Source of the DNA: Prorocentrum cordatum
Taxonomy: Eukaryota; Sar; Dinophyceae; Prorocentrales; Prorocentraceae
Reading direction: 5' to 3'
DNA: 64,000 nucleotides
Assembly: GCA_963575745.1 (NCBI GenBank)
Contig: CAUYUJ010014562.1
Location: 260,123 to 324,122 of the forward strand
Of the stretch, positions 47,700 to 58,343 are shown piece by piece. Made by a program: the position numbers and the translations under genes. Each line of letters begins with the position of its first letter. Position 1 is the stretch's first letter. The notes under the pieces were generated by a model, which saw nothing but the letters and a program-made list of their open reading frames with translations, had not been told where the DNA came from and ran no database searches.

Positions 47700-49130
47700 G
47701 GGGCTGCGATCTGCGCAACTGTCGCCACTTTCGTGGGCTCCTGGGAGGCCCAGCGGAGGTGGGTCCCACGCGGATCACCTCGAGACCTCGCGGTGCTCTG
47801 GGGGTTGCGATCTGCGCAATTGTCGCCACTTTCGTGGGCTCCTGGGAGGCTTAGCGGAGGTGGGTCCCACGCGGATCACCTCGAGACCTCGCGGTGCCCT
47901 GCGGGCTGCGATCTGCGCAACTGTCGCCATTTTCGTGGGCTCCTGGGAGGCCCAGCGGAGGTGGGTCCCACGCGGATCACCTCGAGACCTCGGGGTGCCT
48001 TGGGGGCTGCGATCTGCGCAACTGTCGCCACTTTCGTGGGCTCCTGGGAGGCCCAGCGGAGGTGGGTCCCACGCGGATCACCTCGAGACCTCGCGTTGCC
48101 CCCACCCAGCGGCGGATCACCTCGAGACCTCGCGGTGCCCTGGGGCTACGATCTGCGCAACTGTCGCCACTTTCGTGGGCTCCTGGGAGGCCCAGCGGAG
48201 GTGGGTCCCACGCGGATCACCTCGAGACCTCGCGGTGCCCTGGGGGCTGCGATCTGCGCAATTGTCGCCACTTTCGTGGGCTCCTGGGAGGCCCAGCGGA
48301 GGTGGGTCCCACGCGGATCACCTCGAGACCTCGCGGTGCTCTGGGGGTTGCGATCTGCGCAATTGTCGCCATTTTCGTGGGCTCCTGGAAGGCCCAGCGG
48401 AGGTGGGCCCCACGCGGATCACCTCGAGACCTCGCGGTGCCCTGGGGGCTGCGATCTGCGCAACTGTCGCCACTTTCGTGGGCTCCTGGGAGGCCCAGCG
48501 GAGGTGGGTCCCACGCGGATCACCTCGAGACCTCGCGGTGTCCCTGGGGGCTGCGATCTGCGCAACTGTCGCCACTTTCGTGGGCTCCTGGGAGGCCCAG
48601 CGGAGGTGGGTCCCACGCGGATCACCTCGAGACCTCGCCGTGCCCTGGGGGCTGCGATCTGCGCAACTGTCGCCATGTTCGTGGGCTCATGGGAGGCCCA
48701 GCGGAGGTGGGTCCCACGCGGATCACCTCGAGACCTCGCGGTGCCCTGGGGGCTGCGATCTGCGCAACTGTCGCCTCTTTCGTGGGCTCCTGGGAGGCCC
48801 AGCGGAGGTGGTGGGTCCCACGCGGATCACCTCGAGACCTGGGGGCTGCGATCTGCGCAACTGTCGCCACTTTCGTGGGCTCCTGGGAGGCCCAGCGGAG
48901 GTGGGTCCCACGTAAATCTCCTCGGAACCTCGCCGCCCCTGGGGGGCTTGCGATTTTCGCAACTGTTGCCGCTTTCGTGGGCTCCTGGGAGGCCCAGCGG
49001 AGGTGGTGGGTCCCACGCGGATCACCTCGAGACCTCGCCGCCCTTTGGGGGGCTTGCGATCTGCGCAACTGTCGCCACTTTCGTGGGCTCCTGGGAGGCC
49101 CAGCGGAGGTACGTCCCACGTGGATCATTC
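47700..49130 (+). repeat. 101-bp satellite, right part (about fourteen units)
   Basis: Most units are 101 bp and nearly identical. Irregular ones include a truncated unit near 48098-48140 and units with an added GTG (48805, 49002). The last three units diverge more and the array fades near 49130. All three plus frames are open across much of it (up to 584 residues), a property of the unit and not evidence of a gene. Confidence 0.95.
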
Positions 49131-50880
49131 GGATGTACGTCATACGCGTTTCTTTCAACGCCCCTGTGTTTTCTCGTTTCTATGTTGTATAGTTGCCGTT
49201 CCTCTTCTTGCTGTGCTCTTCTGAAATCACTGTTGGGTGCTCTTCTTGCGCACTGCGGGTCCTTCAGAATGCCAGTCAGCACTGAGTGGTCCCGAGTATA
49301 ATCGCCACATGTATAGAAAGGGTGGGGTACGTCACAGGGTAATTCTGAGGCCGCGGCCCCGGTGGCCGGTGGCATCTTGCGGCCCACCATTCGGAGGAGG
49401 AAAAGGTCCCCGTACCCCTACCTTTTCTTCGTTTTACCCTTCTTGGGCCTTCTGGGCCTTGGATTTGCCTCGAAATCACCGCGCACTTCTTCCGAGGCGG
49501 GTCCAAGCGAGGGGGTTTGGAAAAGACAAAAGCTTTTTCAGCGTTGCATGGAATTCGCGCCAGGACTGCCAGCAATAGCCTGGTGGCGGGAGAGCGCGAC
49601 CGCCTGGCGTCTGAGTCTCGCTTCTCCTAGCACCGAGAAAAGAAGAAGGCCCACGCGAGCCTCAAGGCAACCGCAGAAGCTTCCAAAACGGTCCAACAGC
49701 GTCCCAAGACGGCTGGCAGAGACAGCCAAGACGGGAGACCCGAGTCTATTTTTCAAACCTTGGGCCCAAGAGGCTTCCATGACGCCCCAACACAAGCCAG
49801 GGACAGTCCAAAAGACAGGCCAGGGACAGCGTGCGTGCTCCGAGTGAATTATGGTCCACACGTTCGTTCGCACGTTGGTTTGGCATGAACCCTCTGTCGA
49901 GGGCCCATTTTGTCACGTCCGTCGCCTCTGCTTACCATCGGACACCTGGAGGTTAGAGCCAACGCAAAGATCCGTGGTCGTCCCAACCGTGGGAGAAGAT
50001 GGCGCTCCCCAATTTGATTTGGTGATGACGTTTAGGCGTTTCAGGTGGCCCTCATATTACCACACGTGTCTACGTCGGAGATATTCTCCCATCGTCAGAG
50101 ACGATCACCGATACTCGTGTTGGTGGCAAATTCTAGGTCTTCTATGCCATTCTTCCATGCGTAGGTCGTGCACCAGAGGACATGTCGGAGGCCTTGATCG
50201 TTTTTTGGTGGCTTTCTTGAGGCATGGGGTCGTACCGTCGGGCACCGTGGGTTTGGGGGGTCAATGGAGGCTGTTGTCGATTGTGAAACTCATCTTGGAG
50301 GTATGGCTCCTCTGGGGCATCGGTTGTGGGATCTCGAGGTGCGATCTTTGATGCTTGTGGGTCAGCTTGGGCGCTCTTGGGAACGAGGGAAGGTATGGAG
50401 GAGGATATGCAGGAAATGGCGGAGAAGGAAGATGAGGAGGATAGCCCGTATGGGTTCTTATTATCAGAGGCGTTCGGATCATCCATATGACCCTCGTCAC
50501 CCTCAAGGTCCACGGTCTCCCAGGGTCCAAGGGGGTCTTATCCAGCTGCTTTCGGCAAGTCCCGCCACCATGCCTCTCTAGTTGTTTCGGCAGTCTTTTG
50601 TGCGAGGGTGCACGGATGTTTTACCCTTTGGCGCATTGTAGCTTCTGGTTCGATGGTGGTGGTGTTGATGATGGTGGTGGGTGGTGGCGATGATCGTATG
50701 ATGATGACGGCAGAGGTGTCCCGACTGACGCCCGAAGCGTCACATGATACCCATCTTCCAATAGGATCCGCACCGATTGACCTCTGCTGAAATACGGAAG
50801 TGTCCAGAAACGGTCTGGCTGGATACGTTTGTAGCGCTTCATACAAACCTGGCGAACATTCAAACATTCTAACCTGGCGA
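49131..50880. other. Region with no recognised gene
   Basis: Short open frames occur on both strands (for example 49362-49847 and 49851-50351 on plus) but none resembles a known protein. A (GGTGGT)n-like stretch lies at 50652-50690. AACCTGGCGAACATTCAAAC / AACCTGGCGAACATCAAAAC is repeated at about 50846 and 50871. Confidence 0.4.
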
Positions 50881-50895
50881 ACATCAAAACGCGGC

Positions 50896-51900
50896 GGCCG
50901 CCGCCGCTGTCCTTCCCGACGGCGACGCCGCGACCTTCGAGAGGCGCTGCGAGATTGAGATCATGCATGGGCGCGTGAGCATGCTCGCCACGATGGGCTA
51001 CGAGGTCGTTGGCAAGTTTCCTGGCGAGATCTCCCCGTCTCTCGGGGTGAGGTTAGAAGCTGGATGCCGAGATCGCGAACGGCCGCCCGACCATGATGGC
51101 GATCTACGGGATGTTCTTCCAGGACGGCCTCTCGGGCAGCGCCTGGGGCGACTGGACGCCGTTCTCGGACTTCCCGCTGAGCGCCTTCGAGAGCGAGCTG
51201 TGCGTGCAGGCGCTGGCGGGCTCTTGTACGACCCCTCGAGGGCCCTCTGCGACTACGAGAACGGCGGCGTCCTGGGCGTGCCCGACGGCAGTACCTCGCT
51301 TGCCGGCGAGACCAAGTCCCCCAAGCTGAACGCCGAGACCGCGAACGGAAGGCTGGCGATGATGGCGATCATCGGGATGTTCTACCAGGAGGGCCTCTCG
51401 AGCAGCGCGTGGGGCGACTGAGCGCCGTACACGGACCCCCCGCTGCGCTCCTTCGGGAGCGAGCTGGGCGTGCAGGCGCCAGTGTGCCTCTGGGACCCCG
51501 CCGACCTCACGAAGGATGTCGACGCCGCGGCCTTCAAGAGACGCCGCGAGACAGAGAGCAAGGACGGGCGGGTGAGCACGCTCGCCACGAGGGGCTACAA
51601 CACGCCCGAGGCGGCTGGCAAGTTTCCTGGCGAGATCTCCCCGTCTCTCGAGGGGAAGTTCGAGGACATCCCGAACGGTCTGGCTGCCCTCCCCACGGTG
51701 CCAGGACCAGGCTGGCTGCAGATCGTGGCGCATTGCCTCTACTGCGAGTCGGGCCCGTTCGGGTACAACCCGGACCCCAACAGGAAGCCTGGCGAGCTCG
51801 GACGGAGGCCCATCGGTCCACACAGCACCGACGCCACGGTCAGGCAGCGCAGGTTGAGTGCCGAGAGTGCCAACCTTCGTCTGGCCACTATTGAGGTCCA
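50896..51900 (+). pseudogene. Light-harvesting chlorophyll-binding polyprotein, decayed
   Basis: Three successive units of the peridinin/fucoxanthin chlorophyll a/c-binding family are readable. Unit 1: FERRCEIEIMHGRVSMLATMGY, FPGEISPSLG, then in another frame LDAEIANGR ... MFFQDGLSGSAWGDW. Unit 2: LNAETANGRLAMMAIIGMFY, QEGLSSSAWGD. Unit 3: FKRRRETESKDGRVSTLATRGY, FPGEISPSLEGKFEDIPNGLAAL, GWLQIVAHCLYCE, then LSAESANLRLAT. The E-x-x-x-G-R helices that bind chlorophyll are visible, some altered (ESANLRLAT). A stop at 51419-51421 replaces the usual Trp of WGDW (TGG to TGA) and keeps the frame. Dinoflagellates encode such proteins as polyproteins cut in the plastid. The frame change near 51050 and the stop make this a pseudogene. 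Confidence 0.85.
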
Positions 51901-52200
51901 CGTTCACGACCACGTCGACGACGACCACGACCACGACGGCTACGAAGACGACCGCGACCACGACCGCGGCGACGACCACGACCACGTCCACGATGACGAC
52001 GACCACGCCCTCCACGGACGCCGTCGCCTCGACGACGACGACGACGACCATGACCACGAGCACGACCACGACGTCGACCACACCGGCGACCACCAAACGA
52101 CAGACGACCATCCCAGGGATACTGCCACGCACAACAACACATCGGAGCATAGCAGCAGCAGCAGCAACGGCAGCGTGCCGCCCCCCGTAGCGTCGACAGA
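51895..52200 (+). repeat. ACGACC/CACGAC low-complexity tract fused to the LHC end
   Basis: The third light-harvesting unit runs directly into a tract rich in CACGACGAC. One frame reads Asp/His, another Thr (TTSTTTTTTT). The Thr frame resembles stalks of dinoflagellate surface proteins, so the junction may join two gene relics. Confidence 0.75.
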
Positions 52201-53047
52201 CGAAGACGACCCTGAGGGGAATCGAGAGGCGGTAAAGGCAGAGTTCACGATACCACCCCCCGCATCGTGGTCGGACGACGACGTCCCAGCGGGGAATCGA
52301 GAGGAGGTAGCCTGCAGTGACCAGGGTACTGCTCATACGATAGACCCCCCCCTCCAGCTGTACCAGCAGGCCATAGGAAAGGAGCGGGAAGTCACGGCGG
52401 AGGCGGTGGAGGCTGCGGAAGCCGCGGAGTACCCCCCTCAGGACAACCAGTCCGAGGGTTTGCCCGACGAAAGGCGAGCCGAACCTATCGAAGGAGGCAA
52501 CACAGTCCCCCGCCATGTACACAGGCGAACAGATCCCCCCCAGCGGCGCAGACACAGGGCCAATCCTCCCTCATCCTCCTTTAATTCACCAGATTGTGCG
52601 GCTATCGGCTGCGTTTCCTCCTCTCCTCCTCCTCCTCCTCCTCCTCCTCCTCCTCCTCCTGCTCAGGACGTTCGTCCTACTGTGCATGGACACGCCCCCC
52701 AACCTGTTGTCGGTTCCTCGGTTGCTGCGACTCGGGGCAGTGCCCCCATACCGAATGTAACGCCGAGGAACGAAACGGGCATTGACATAAGGGCAATGGT
52801 CATCAGTCCTCTGTACCAGCAGGACAGAGGAAAGGAGTGGGATGTCACGGCGGAGACGGCGGATGCTGCGGAAGCCGCGGAATACCCCCCTCAGGGCAAT
52901 CAGACCGCCAGTAGTCCTCTGGGGCCGCCACGCACCCAGCAGGGAATCCACGGAACAACCACCCACACGCAGGACAGCGAAACCATCCGCTGGCTAGTCG
53001 GGAGAAACCGCTTTGCCCCTATTCGCCCCCCCTTCCCCAGTTGGTGA
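52200..53047 (+). CDS. Open region with an internal 92-bp duplication, unrecognised
   Basis: The frame continuing from the light-harvesting relic stays open to 53047. It contains two related segments, LYQQAIGKEREVTAEAVEAAEAAEY and LYQQDRGKEWDVTAETADAAEAAEY (DNA about 52361-52450 and 52812-52902). A (CCT)n run at 52622-52660 encodes Pro. GATTGTGCGGCTATCGGCTG before it recurs near 55295. No domain is recognised, and openness may be due to composition. Confidence 0.3.
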
Positions 53048-54590
53048 GCTCCTTGCGGACGGCGAACCCGAGGCGCCCTCGCCAGGCGTCCAGAGCACCA
53101 CCACTGGCGACGCAGCCCGCGCCCCGGCTGTGGAAGTCGTGCCGCAGTGCGTGCACGTCTTCGGTACAGCCAGTGGTACCCCAGAGAACGGAGAGGATCA
53201 GGCGCTGTCCAGAGGGGACGCACCTGGGAGCGACAGCGGGCGCAGGCCCGAAGGCGAGCGCCAGCGAAAGGGACCCCTCCCCGCGAGCCACAAGGCCGAG
53301 TCTGCCTTGGCCGCCGGACGCGTTCCGACCCCAGCCTGGCGGCCAACCGTGCGGCTTGCATTTCTCCGCCAAATTCTGCCAGGCGGGCAGCCGGAGCTGT
53401 CGCGAGCAGATTGCGATCCCCCAGCCAGGACAACGAGGCCGTTACGTTGGAGACTGGTGGCCGGGATACAAGGCGGCACCAGGGGCCCGACCCGCGTCAA
53501 TGGCCAGAGCCCAAGGACCCCGACACGGGACAACAGCTGTACAAAACAGGAATCAACAACGTCCAGTGGGACTTCTCCGGGTGGGCACCCGGCGAGGCGA
53601 TACGACGACTCCAAGTCCCACTGGGGCCAATGTTCACTGGCACCTGGCACGCTTTCGCCAAGCGGCAGTCGGTGCCTGGCGGCAAGGGCGCGCTCGACCC
53701 GAAACGGCAAGACCCGCAAACCTGCCACCTCTTTCTGGAATCCTTCCGCAGCCACAAGGGCGACGTACAGGTCCTCAGCGATGCGCTGGGCCTCAACGTC
53801 GACTGGACTCGGGCCTGGCAGCGGCGCCTGGGTCCGAGCGGCGGTGTGAGCAGTGGTCACCATGCGGTAAAGGGCCACCCGAGCACCCAGGAATCACTGC
53901 AGACAGTGGTGGGCCGTCTCCCCACAGTAGCCTTGCTACCCCCTCGTGGCATCCCTGCGAGTTGCTACCGTGGTAGTGCCACGACACCTGCTTATTTCAG
54001 AACTTCTTCGTCCTTTTCTTGGCTGTTGTCTACGTGCTGTTGCGTGTGTGGCTATACCGTCGGCCTCAGTTCATTTCTCCTCTGTCTGCGTGCTGCGCGT
54101 GTGGCTATACCGTGGACAGGTCGGTTTTCTGCTCTGCGATCCACCTTTTCTGTTGACTACGAGTTGTACACCGTACTCTGCAGCGCGATTGGGTGTCTCA
54201 GGCTTCCCCCCTCTTGGTTCTGACGGGCTGTTATTGGACGTGCCGTGCTTCTCCATTGGAGGAAACACGCTGCGTGGGAGACGAACGACCGGCCCCCCCC
54301 GGAGCAGAAGATACGCACATCCCGAGTACGTCGGAAGAAACTCCCCCAGACGGGCGCCGGCGTCCCGTGCTTCTCCTGGCCTCCCGCCCCCCGGGGTTGG
54401 GCGACACGCTGCCCGTTCGCCCCCTTGCGTGTCGCCGAGGCCGCCGCTTCGGCTCGCTGGCTGCCTTCTCGGTGAGTGGTTTCTTTGGTTGTCCGGGGCG
54501 TACGCGCATCAACCAGGAAGGCAGAGGCTTGTGGAGTGGGGATCCAGGGCGCCACGAAGTGTCAGCAGTGTCCTCCGCCAGTGTCTGGCG
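53048..54590. other. Region with long but unrecognised open frames
   Basis: Frames 53013-53849, 53041-53976 and 53147-54223 on plus, and 53198-53878 on minus, are all open because of composition. The 53147 frame (TGQQLYKTGINNVQWDFSGW, then LLSWLLSTCCC) looks the least biased, but I match it to nothing. No gene is called. Confidence 0.3.
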
Positions 54591-54599
54591 TGTGGTTCC

Positions 54600-54830
54600 C
54601 CCCCCGCGGTCGCTGAAGACCCTCCACTGGGATCGGTGGAGGGACCGCAGAGGTGCCTCCGACTTTGGACTGTCGTTTCCCCCCCGTGGTCACTGACGGC
54701 CCTCCACAGGAAGCGGTGAAGGGATCACAGAGGTGACTTCGACCGGTGTTGTTTTCCCCGTGGTCACTGAAGACCCTCCACAGGGAGCGGTGGAGGGATC
54801 ACAGAGGTGACTCCGACCACACAGCATCGT
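54600..54830 (+). repeat. Three hairpin-forming repeats of about 75 bp
   Basis: Each repeat folds with an outer 5-bp helix and an inner 7-bp helix. Copy 1 (54606-54648): GCGGT/ACCGC outside, CCCTCCA/TGGAGGG inside. Copy 2 (54686-54728): GTGGT/ATCAC outside, CCCTCCA/TGAAGGG inside (one mismatch). Copy 3 (54760-54802): GTGGT/ATCAC outside, CCCTCCA/TGGAGGG inside. Each is followed by AGAGGTG. A degenerate fourth copy may lie at about 54945-54990. Confidence 0.8.
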
Positions 54831-55359
54831 CAGAGGTGCCGCCTCTTCCTTCTCTTTCGCTCTGCACCTCACGTGCTTCCCCCCGGCGATGCTGCCCTCG
54901 AGCAGGGGCAGCGTTCCCCGGCAGTGGTCAGGCGCTCTGTTCCCCCCTCGGTCGAGGTCCCACATCGCGTGGTGGAGAGTTCACAGTGGCCAATGTCTCG
55001 CAGTATAAGCATTGGCGTCGCCCCTCCTCCTCCTCCTCCTCCATTTATTGAATCGCTTCGCTCATTCCGCCGGCCCGTATTGCGCACCGCGGTCGACTGG
55101 ATGAGAGGTCGTCGGCAGTGCGGAGCTGCAGGGAGCGGGGGGTATAAGGTTTTTTTTTCCTGAATCTAGTTTCTCTTCAGACTCTGGCAAGTGTATTTGC
55201 ACGGAGGGGGTCGGGCAAGGCCCCGAAGGAGATCTGGAATCGCTCAGGCCGAAACCCACTTGCACGGTGCTCCTCCTCCTCCATTTATTCATTGGATTGT
55301 GCGGCTATCGGCTGCGTCTCCTCCTCTCCCCCTCTTCCTCCTGTGGATTCGGCGACACA

Positions 55360-55445
55360 CGATTTCCCCCCTACCGAGGCTCCTCTGGGGCACTCGGGCA
55401 ACACACGATTTCCCCCTTACCGAGGCTCTTTGGAGCACTTGGGTC
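55360..55445. repeat. Two-copy repeat of about 45 bp
   Basis: ACACACGATTTCCCCC(C/T)TACC followed by GAGGCTC and a CACT(C/T)GGG segment occurs twice at about 55359 and 55402. Confidence 0.7.
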
Positions 55446-55449
55446 TATG

Positions 55450-56302
55450 TACCACCTGGAGGCTCTCTCGCAGAGCTCCGAAGTGAGGTCGGGCCGCGCT
55501 GGTGCCAGGTGTTGTTCTGTCAACTCGGGCCTTCTGCTTGCCCTGGCACCACCGGGGGCCGGACCTGGGGTGAGTGCGGAACGGCAAGTGGTACACCCTT
55601 TGCTCGACTGACGACGTTCCCCCTTCTGGTCCACCCCTGCCCCCGGTTGACGCTCGCCGCTTGGTTCCCCCGTCCACCGTGATGGATAAGCTGCCTGCGT
55701 TGTTCGCCGACGAGTTCGTCCACCTCTTTCGGCGGGGGCCACCGTGCTCCAGGTACTGCACAAGTGGTTCATCCTTTGTCAGTGCTCCAGCCCTCCTGCG
55801 GGTTGGTCCATGGCGCTCGGGCACGCCTGATGCCGTTCCCCCGACACTCTGGGTCAGGCAGTTAAGGTTCGGACTCCGCGACTGGGTCGACGTCTCCGTG
55901 CATTGGTCGGTGGCTCATGTCCGGTCGCGCCCAGGGGTCCAAGTGAGTGAGGCTTTCCCGGCTCCCCCTCTTCTGCCCGCGCGTTCCTTGCTCTCTCGCC
56001 TCCTCGTCGTGGCGAGCGGTGCGGCCTCACGTGCCCACTGTGCTGCCACTGCGCTGCTTGGCCCTAGCCAGTGCTCGCTGGACTGTGCGGTTCGAGCTGG
56101 CGCCACTGTGCGACTTCTCCTCCGTCTGGTTCAGTCTGGTGCTTGCGTCCCCGTTCCCGGGTCGCTCGCGTCATAATGGGGGGCATTTTGCCTCTTGCAG
56201 GTGCACTTGTTGCGTCGGCCTTTGCGCCGTCGTAACCAATTAGCTCGCCCTGTGCCCCAGCCGCGCCCGCTCCGCTTCCTGGACTTTTCCTTGGGACCGT
56301 CA
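55450..56302 (+). other. Open region, unrecognised
   Basis: The frame 55574-56176 is open (200 residues, Ser/Leu/Arg-rich) but matches nothing I know. Stretches such as LLSRLLVVASGAASRAHCAATALL are hydrophobic by composition. Confidence 0.25.
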
Positions 56303-56305
56303 TTT

Positions 56306-56374
<69 letters not shown>
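56303..56374. repeat. T23-A49 homopolymer pair
   Basis: Twenty-three T (56303-56325) are followed directly by forty-nine A (56326-56374). The two runs can pair as a 23-bp hairpin with A left over. It may be an artefact of assembly or two retrocopied poly(A) tails joined head to head. Confidence 0.95.
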
Positions 56375-56375
<1 letters not shown>

Positions 56376-56489
56376 GTATCCCCACCAGCCCATCCAGAAA
56401 TGATGCCCAGGGGAATTGAAGTGATCAGGGAAGTGAGGGAGCATGCAGAGTCTCAAAGGGCTGGGGACCCGTCTTATTCCAAGAGGGGG

Positions 56490-57335
56490 AGGATGGAGGA
56501 CGAATCGGAGGAGGATGAGAAGGAGGAGGAAGTGGAGGAGGAGGAGGAGGGGAAGGGGGAGGAGGGAGGAAGGAAAAAAGGAGTAGGCGGATGAGGAGGA
56601 GGATGAGGAGAGTGAGTGAAGGAAAGGGCGAGCATAATGGCCAGAGGCCTCTTGGATGTCTCTCGGAGTCTCTCCAGATGTCTCTTGGGAGCTTCTTGGA
56701 CGCGTATTGGGACGTTTTGGGGGCCTCATGGCGGTCCTAGAGGCCTCTTGGAGCGTCTTGGGTGCCTCAGGGACTCTGGAGGGGGTGGGTGGGGTGGTGG
56801 ATGGGGGGGTGGAGGGGGGGGTGGAGGGGGGGGGCGGAAGGGGGAGCGGAGACGCTCTTGGGAGCCGTGGGGGCCTCTTGGGGCCATCTTGGAAAAGATC
56901 GATCAAAGAAAAGGCGAGCTTTAATTAGCACCGCCCCTCGGAAACTCTAAGAATCGCCTTTTGGACCCCTCTTGGAGCGCTCTTGGAGCGCTCTTGGGCG
57001 CTCTTTGGGCCGTCTTGGGGCTCTCTTGGGCCTCTCTTGGGGCTCTCTTGGGCCATCTTGAAGCCATCTTGAGGCCTCGGATGACCATCGGAAGCGAAAA
57101 GGCGACAAAGTAAAACACATTGGTTTTCATTGGTTTTTGAATGATTTTGGCCTCTTGGGGGGCCTCATTGGGAGGCTCCGTGGCCACTTGGAGTCGTCAT
57201 GGGGCGGTCTTGGGGCCTCTTGAAGCATCTTGGGAGCCATCTTGAGGCGTCTTGGGCTATCTTGAGGCATCTTGGAGCTCATCTTGGGCTCTCCGAGGCC
57301 CTCTTGGAGCCGTCTTGGGCCAAAAAGGACCTTCT
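56490..57335. repeat. GGA-rich tract and CTTGGGGCC family
   Basis: Bases 56490-56600 and 56760-56850 are G+A- and G-rich. Bases 56640-57335 consist of degenerate CTCTTGGGGCC / TCTTGGAGC words, the reverse complement of the family at 2150-2645. Confidence 0.7.
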
Positions 57336-57449
57336 GACACATCGCGGCCCCCCCCGTCCAGGTCCAGGGGAGGGGGTTAGGGGGAGGGGTAAACCCCTCC
57401 CCGAAGGGGAAGAAGGGAAGATGGAAGAGGAAGCTCCTTAAACCACCTA

Positions 57450-57900
57450 CGCCCAGAGGGCTGGTGGGATTACAGACGGCTCCTGCTGCAGCACCGGTGA
57501 GGGCTGGAACCTCGGGCAGCGCCAGCGGCGCTGTGAAGTCCCGGACACCCTCTATGATGTCGCTGTCGCCGCCGTCTTCGTGCAACTCGGAGCCCCTCAG
57601 CTCCGCGTCAAAAAGCTCGAAGACCTCCTCGAAGTCCCAGCCCGCCTCGAAATCCTCGCACTCGTTGAAGATGAAGTGCTCTACTTCGGGCGGTCGACGC
57701 TCCACCACTGCAGCCGGGGCTTTTTCATCTGCATTACTTCCTGCTGCGCGGACTGCTTCGACACCCTCCTCGCGGTCTTCTTCGCAGCCCATGCCTCGTC
57801 GTCCTCCCACTGGTCGCCCTTCGCGGCCTTGTTCGCAGCAGGATTCGGTTTCTCGTGGATCTCGTTTTTTCGTCGTTTTCGGCTTCCGGGGGCCGTTTCT
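57450..57900 (-). CDS. Possible minus-strand exon, acidic, unrecognised
   Basis: Within a 415-residue minus frame (57127-58374) the part at about 57450-57900 looks protein-like: EVEHFIFNECEDFEAGWDFEEVFELFDAELRG, then DIIEGVRDFTAPLALPEVPAL. The sense frame opposite is Ser/Arg-rich and less convincing. The rest of the minus frame covers repeats. No family is recognised. Confidence 0.3.
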
Positions 57901-58330
57901 GGGCCCCGGGGCTCTCGGAAACGCACCCGGGGGTGAAAAACCGACCGGATGGAGCCCGGGAGGGGGTCCGGGGAACGATTTTATCATTATGAGGATTGAT
58001 GAGCCTAGTATTTGTTTCAAGTTATTGCTACATTTGCGATGGGAGAGGCAGCGACCCAGACGAGCGACGCCCTGAACAAAAATCAGGACCCAGACCTCCT
58101 GGCGAGGCCAGAAATTAGTCACGGGTGGTTTTTCTACGTCTTCGGCCTCCGGAGGCCGTCTCCCGGCCCCGGGACCGTCAAAAAACGACTCAGGGCGAAA
58201 AACCGGTCCTAGGGAAAGGGTCCAGATCCCCAGGGGTCCACGCTGCGAAAGAATTGCAACATGGGGGTGAGGGGCGGAGGTTTTTTCGTTGTTTTCGGGG
58301 CCTGGAAGCCGTTTTCGGGCCCCGGAGCGC
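57865..58330. repeat. Dispersed CTTCGGCCTCCGGAGGCCGT repeat, three local copies
   Basis: Related segments of about 60-110 bp lie at about 57865-57960, 58120-58215 and 58280-58330, with a fourth copy at about 61985-62100. Shared words are GGTTTTTC, TTCGGCCTC(C/A)GG(A/G)GGCC, GGCCCCGG and ACCGTCAAAAA(A)CGA followed by AAAAACCGGTCC. A central GGCCTCCGGAGGCC is palindromic. Confidence 0.75.
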
Positions 58331-58343
58331 GGATGATTTTTAC

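Noticed and set aside
47700-49130. CRISPR-like array
   Set aside because: Units are contiguous and nearly identical with no variable spacers, and the host is eukaryotic.
47547-49301. 584-residue open frame over the satellite
   Set aside because: All three plus frames are open because the 101-bp unit contains no plus-strand stop; the translation is only the repeat in three phases.
56131-56906. Minus-strand frame with poly-Phe/poly-Lys
   Set aside because: It is driven by the T23-A49 run and the GGA-rich tract.
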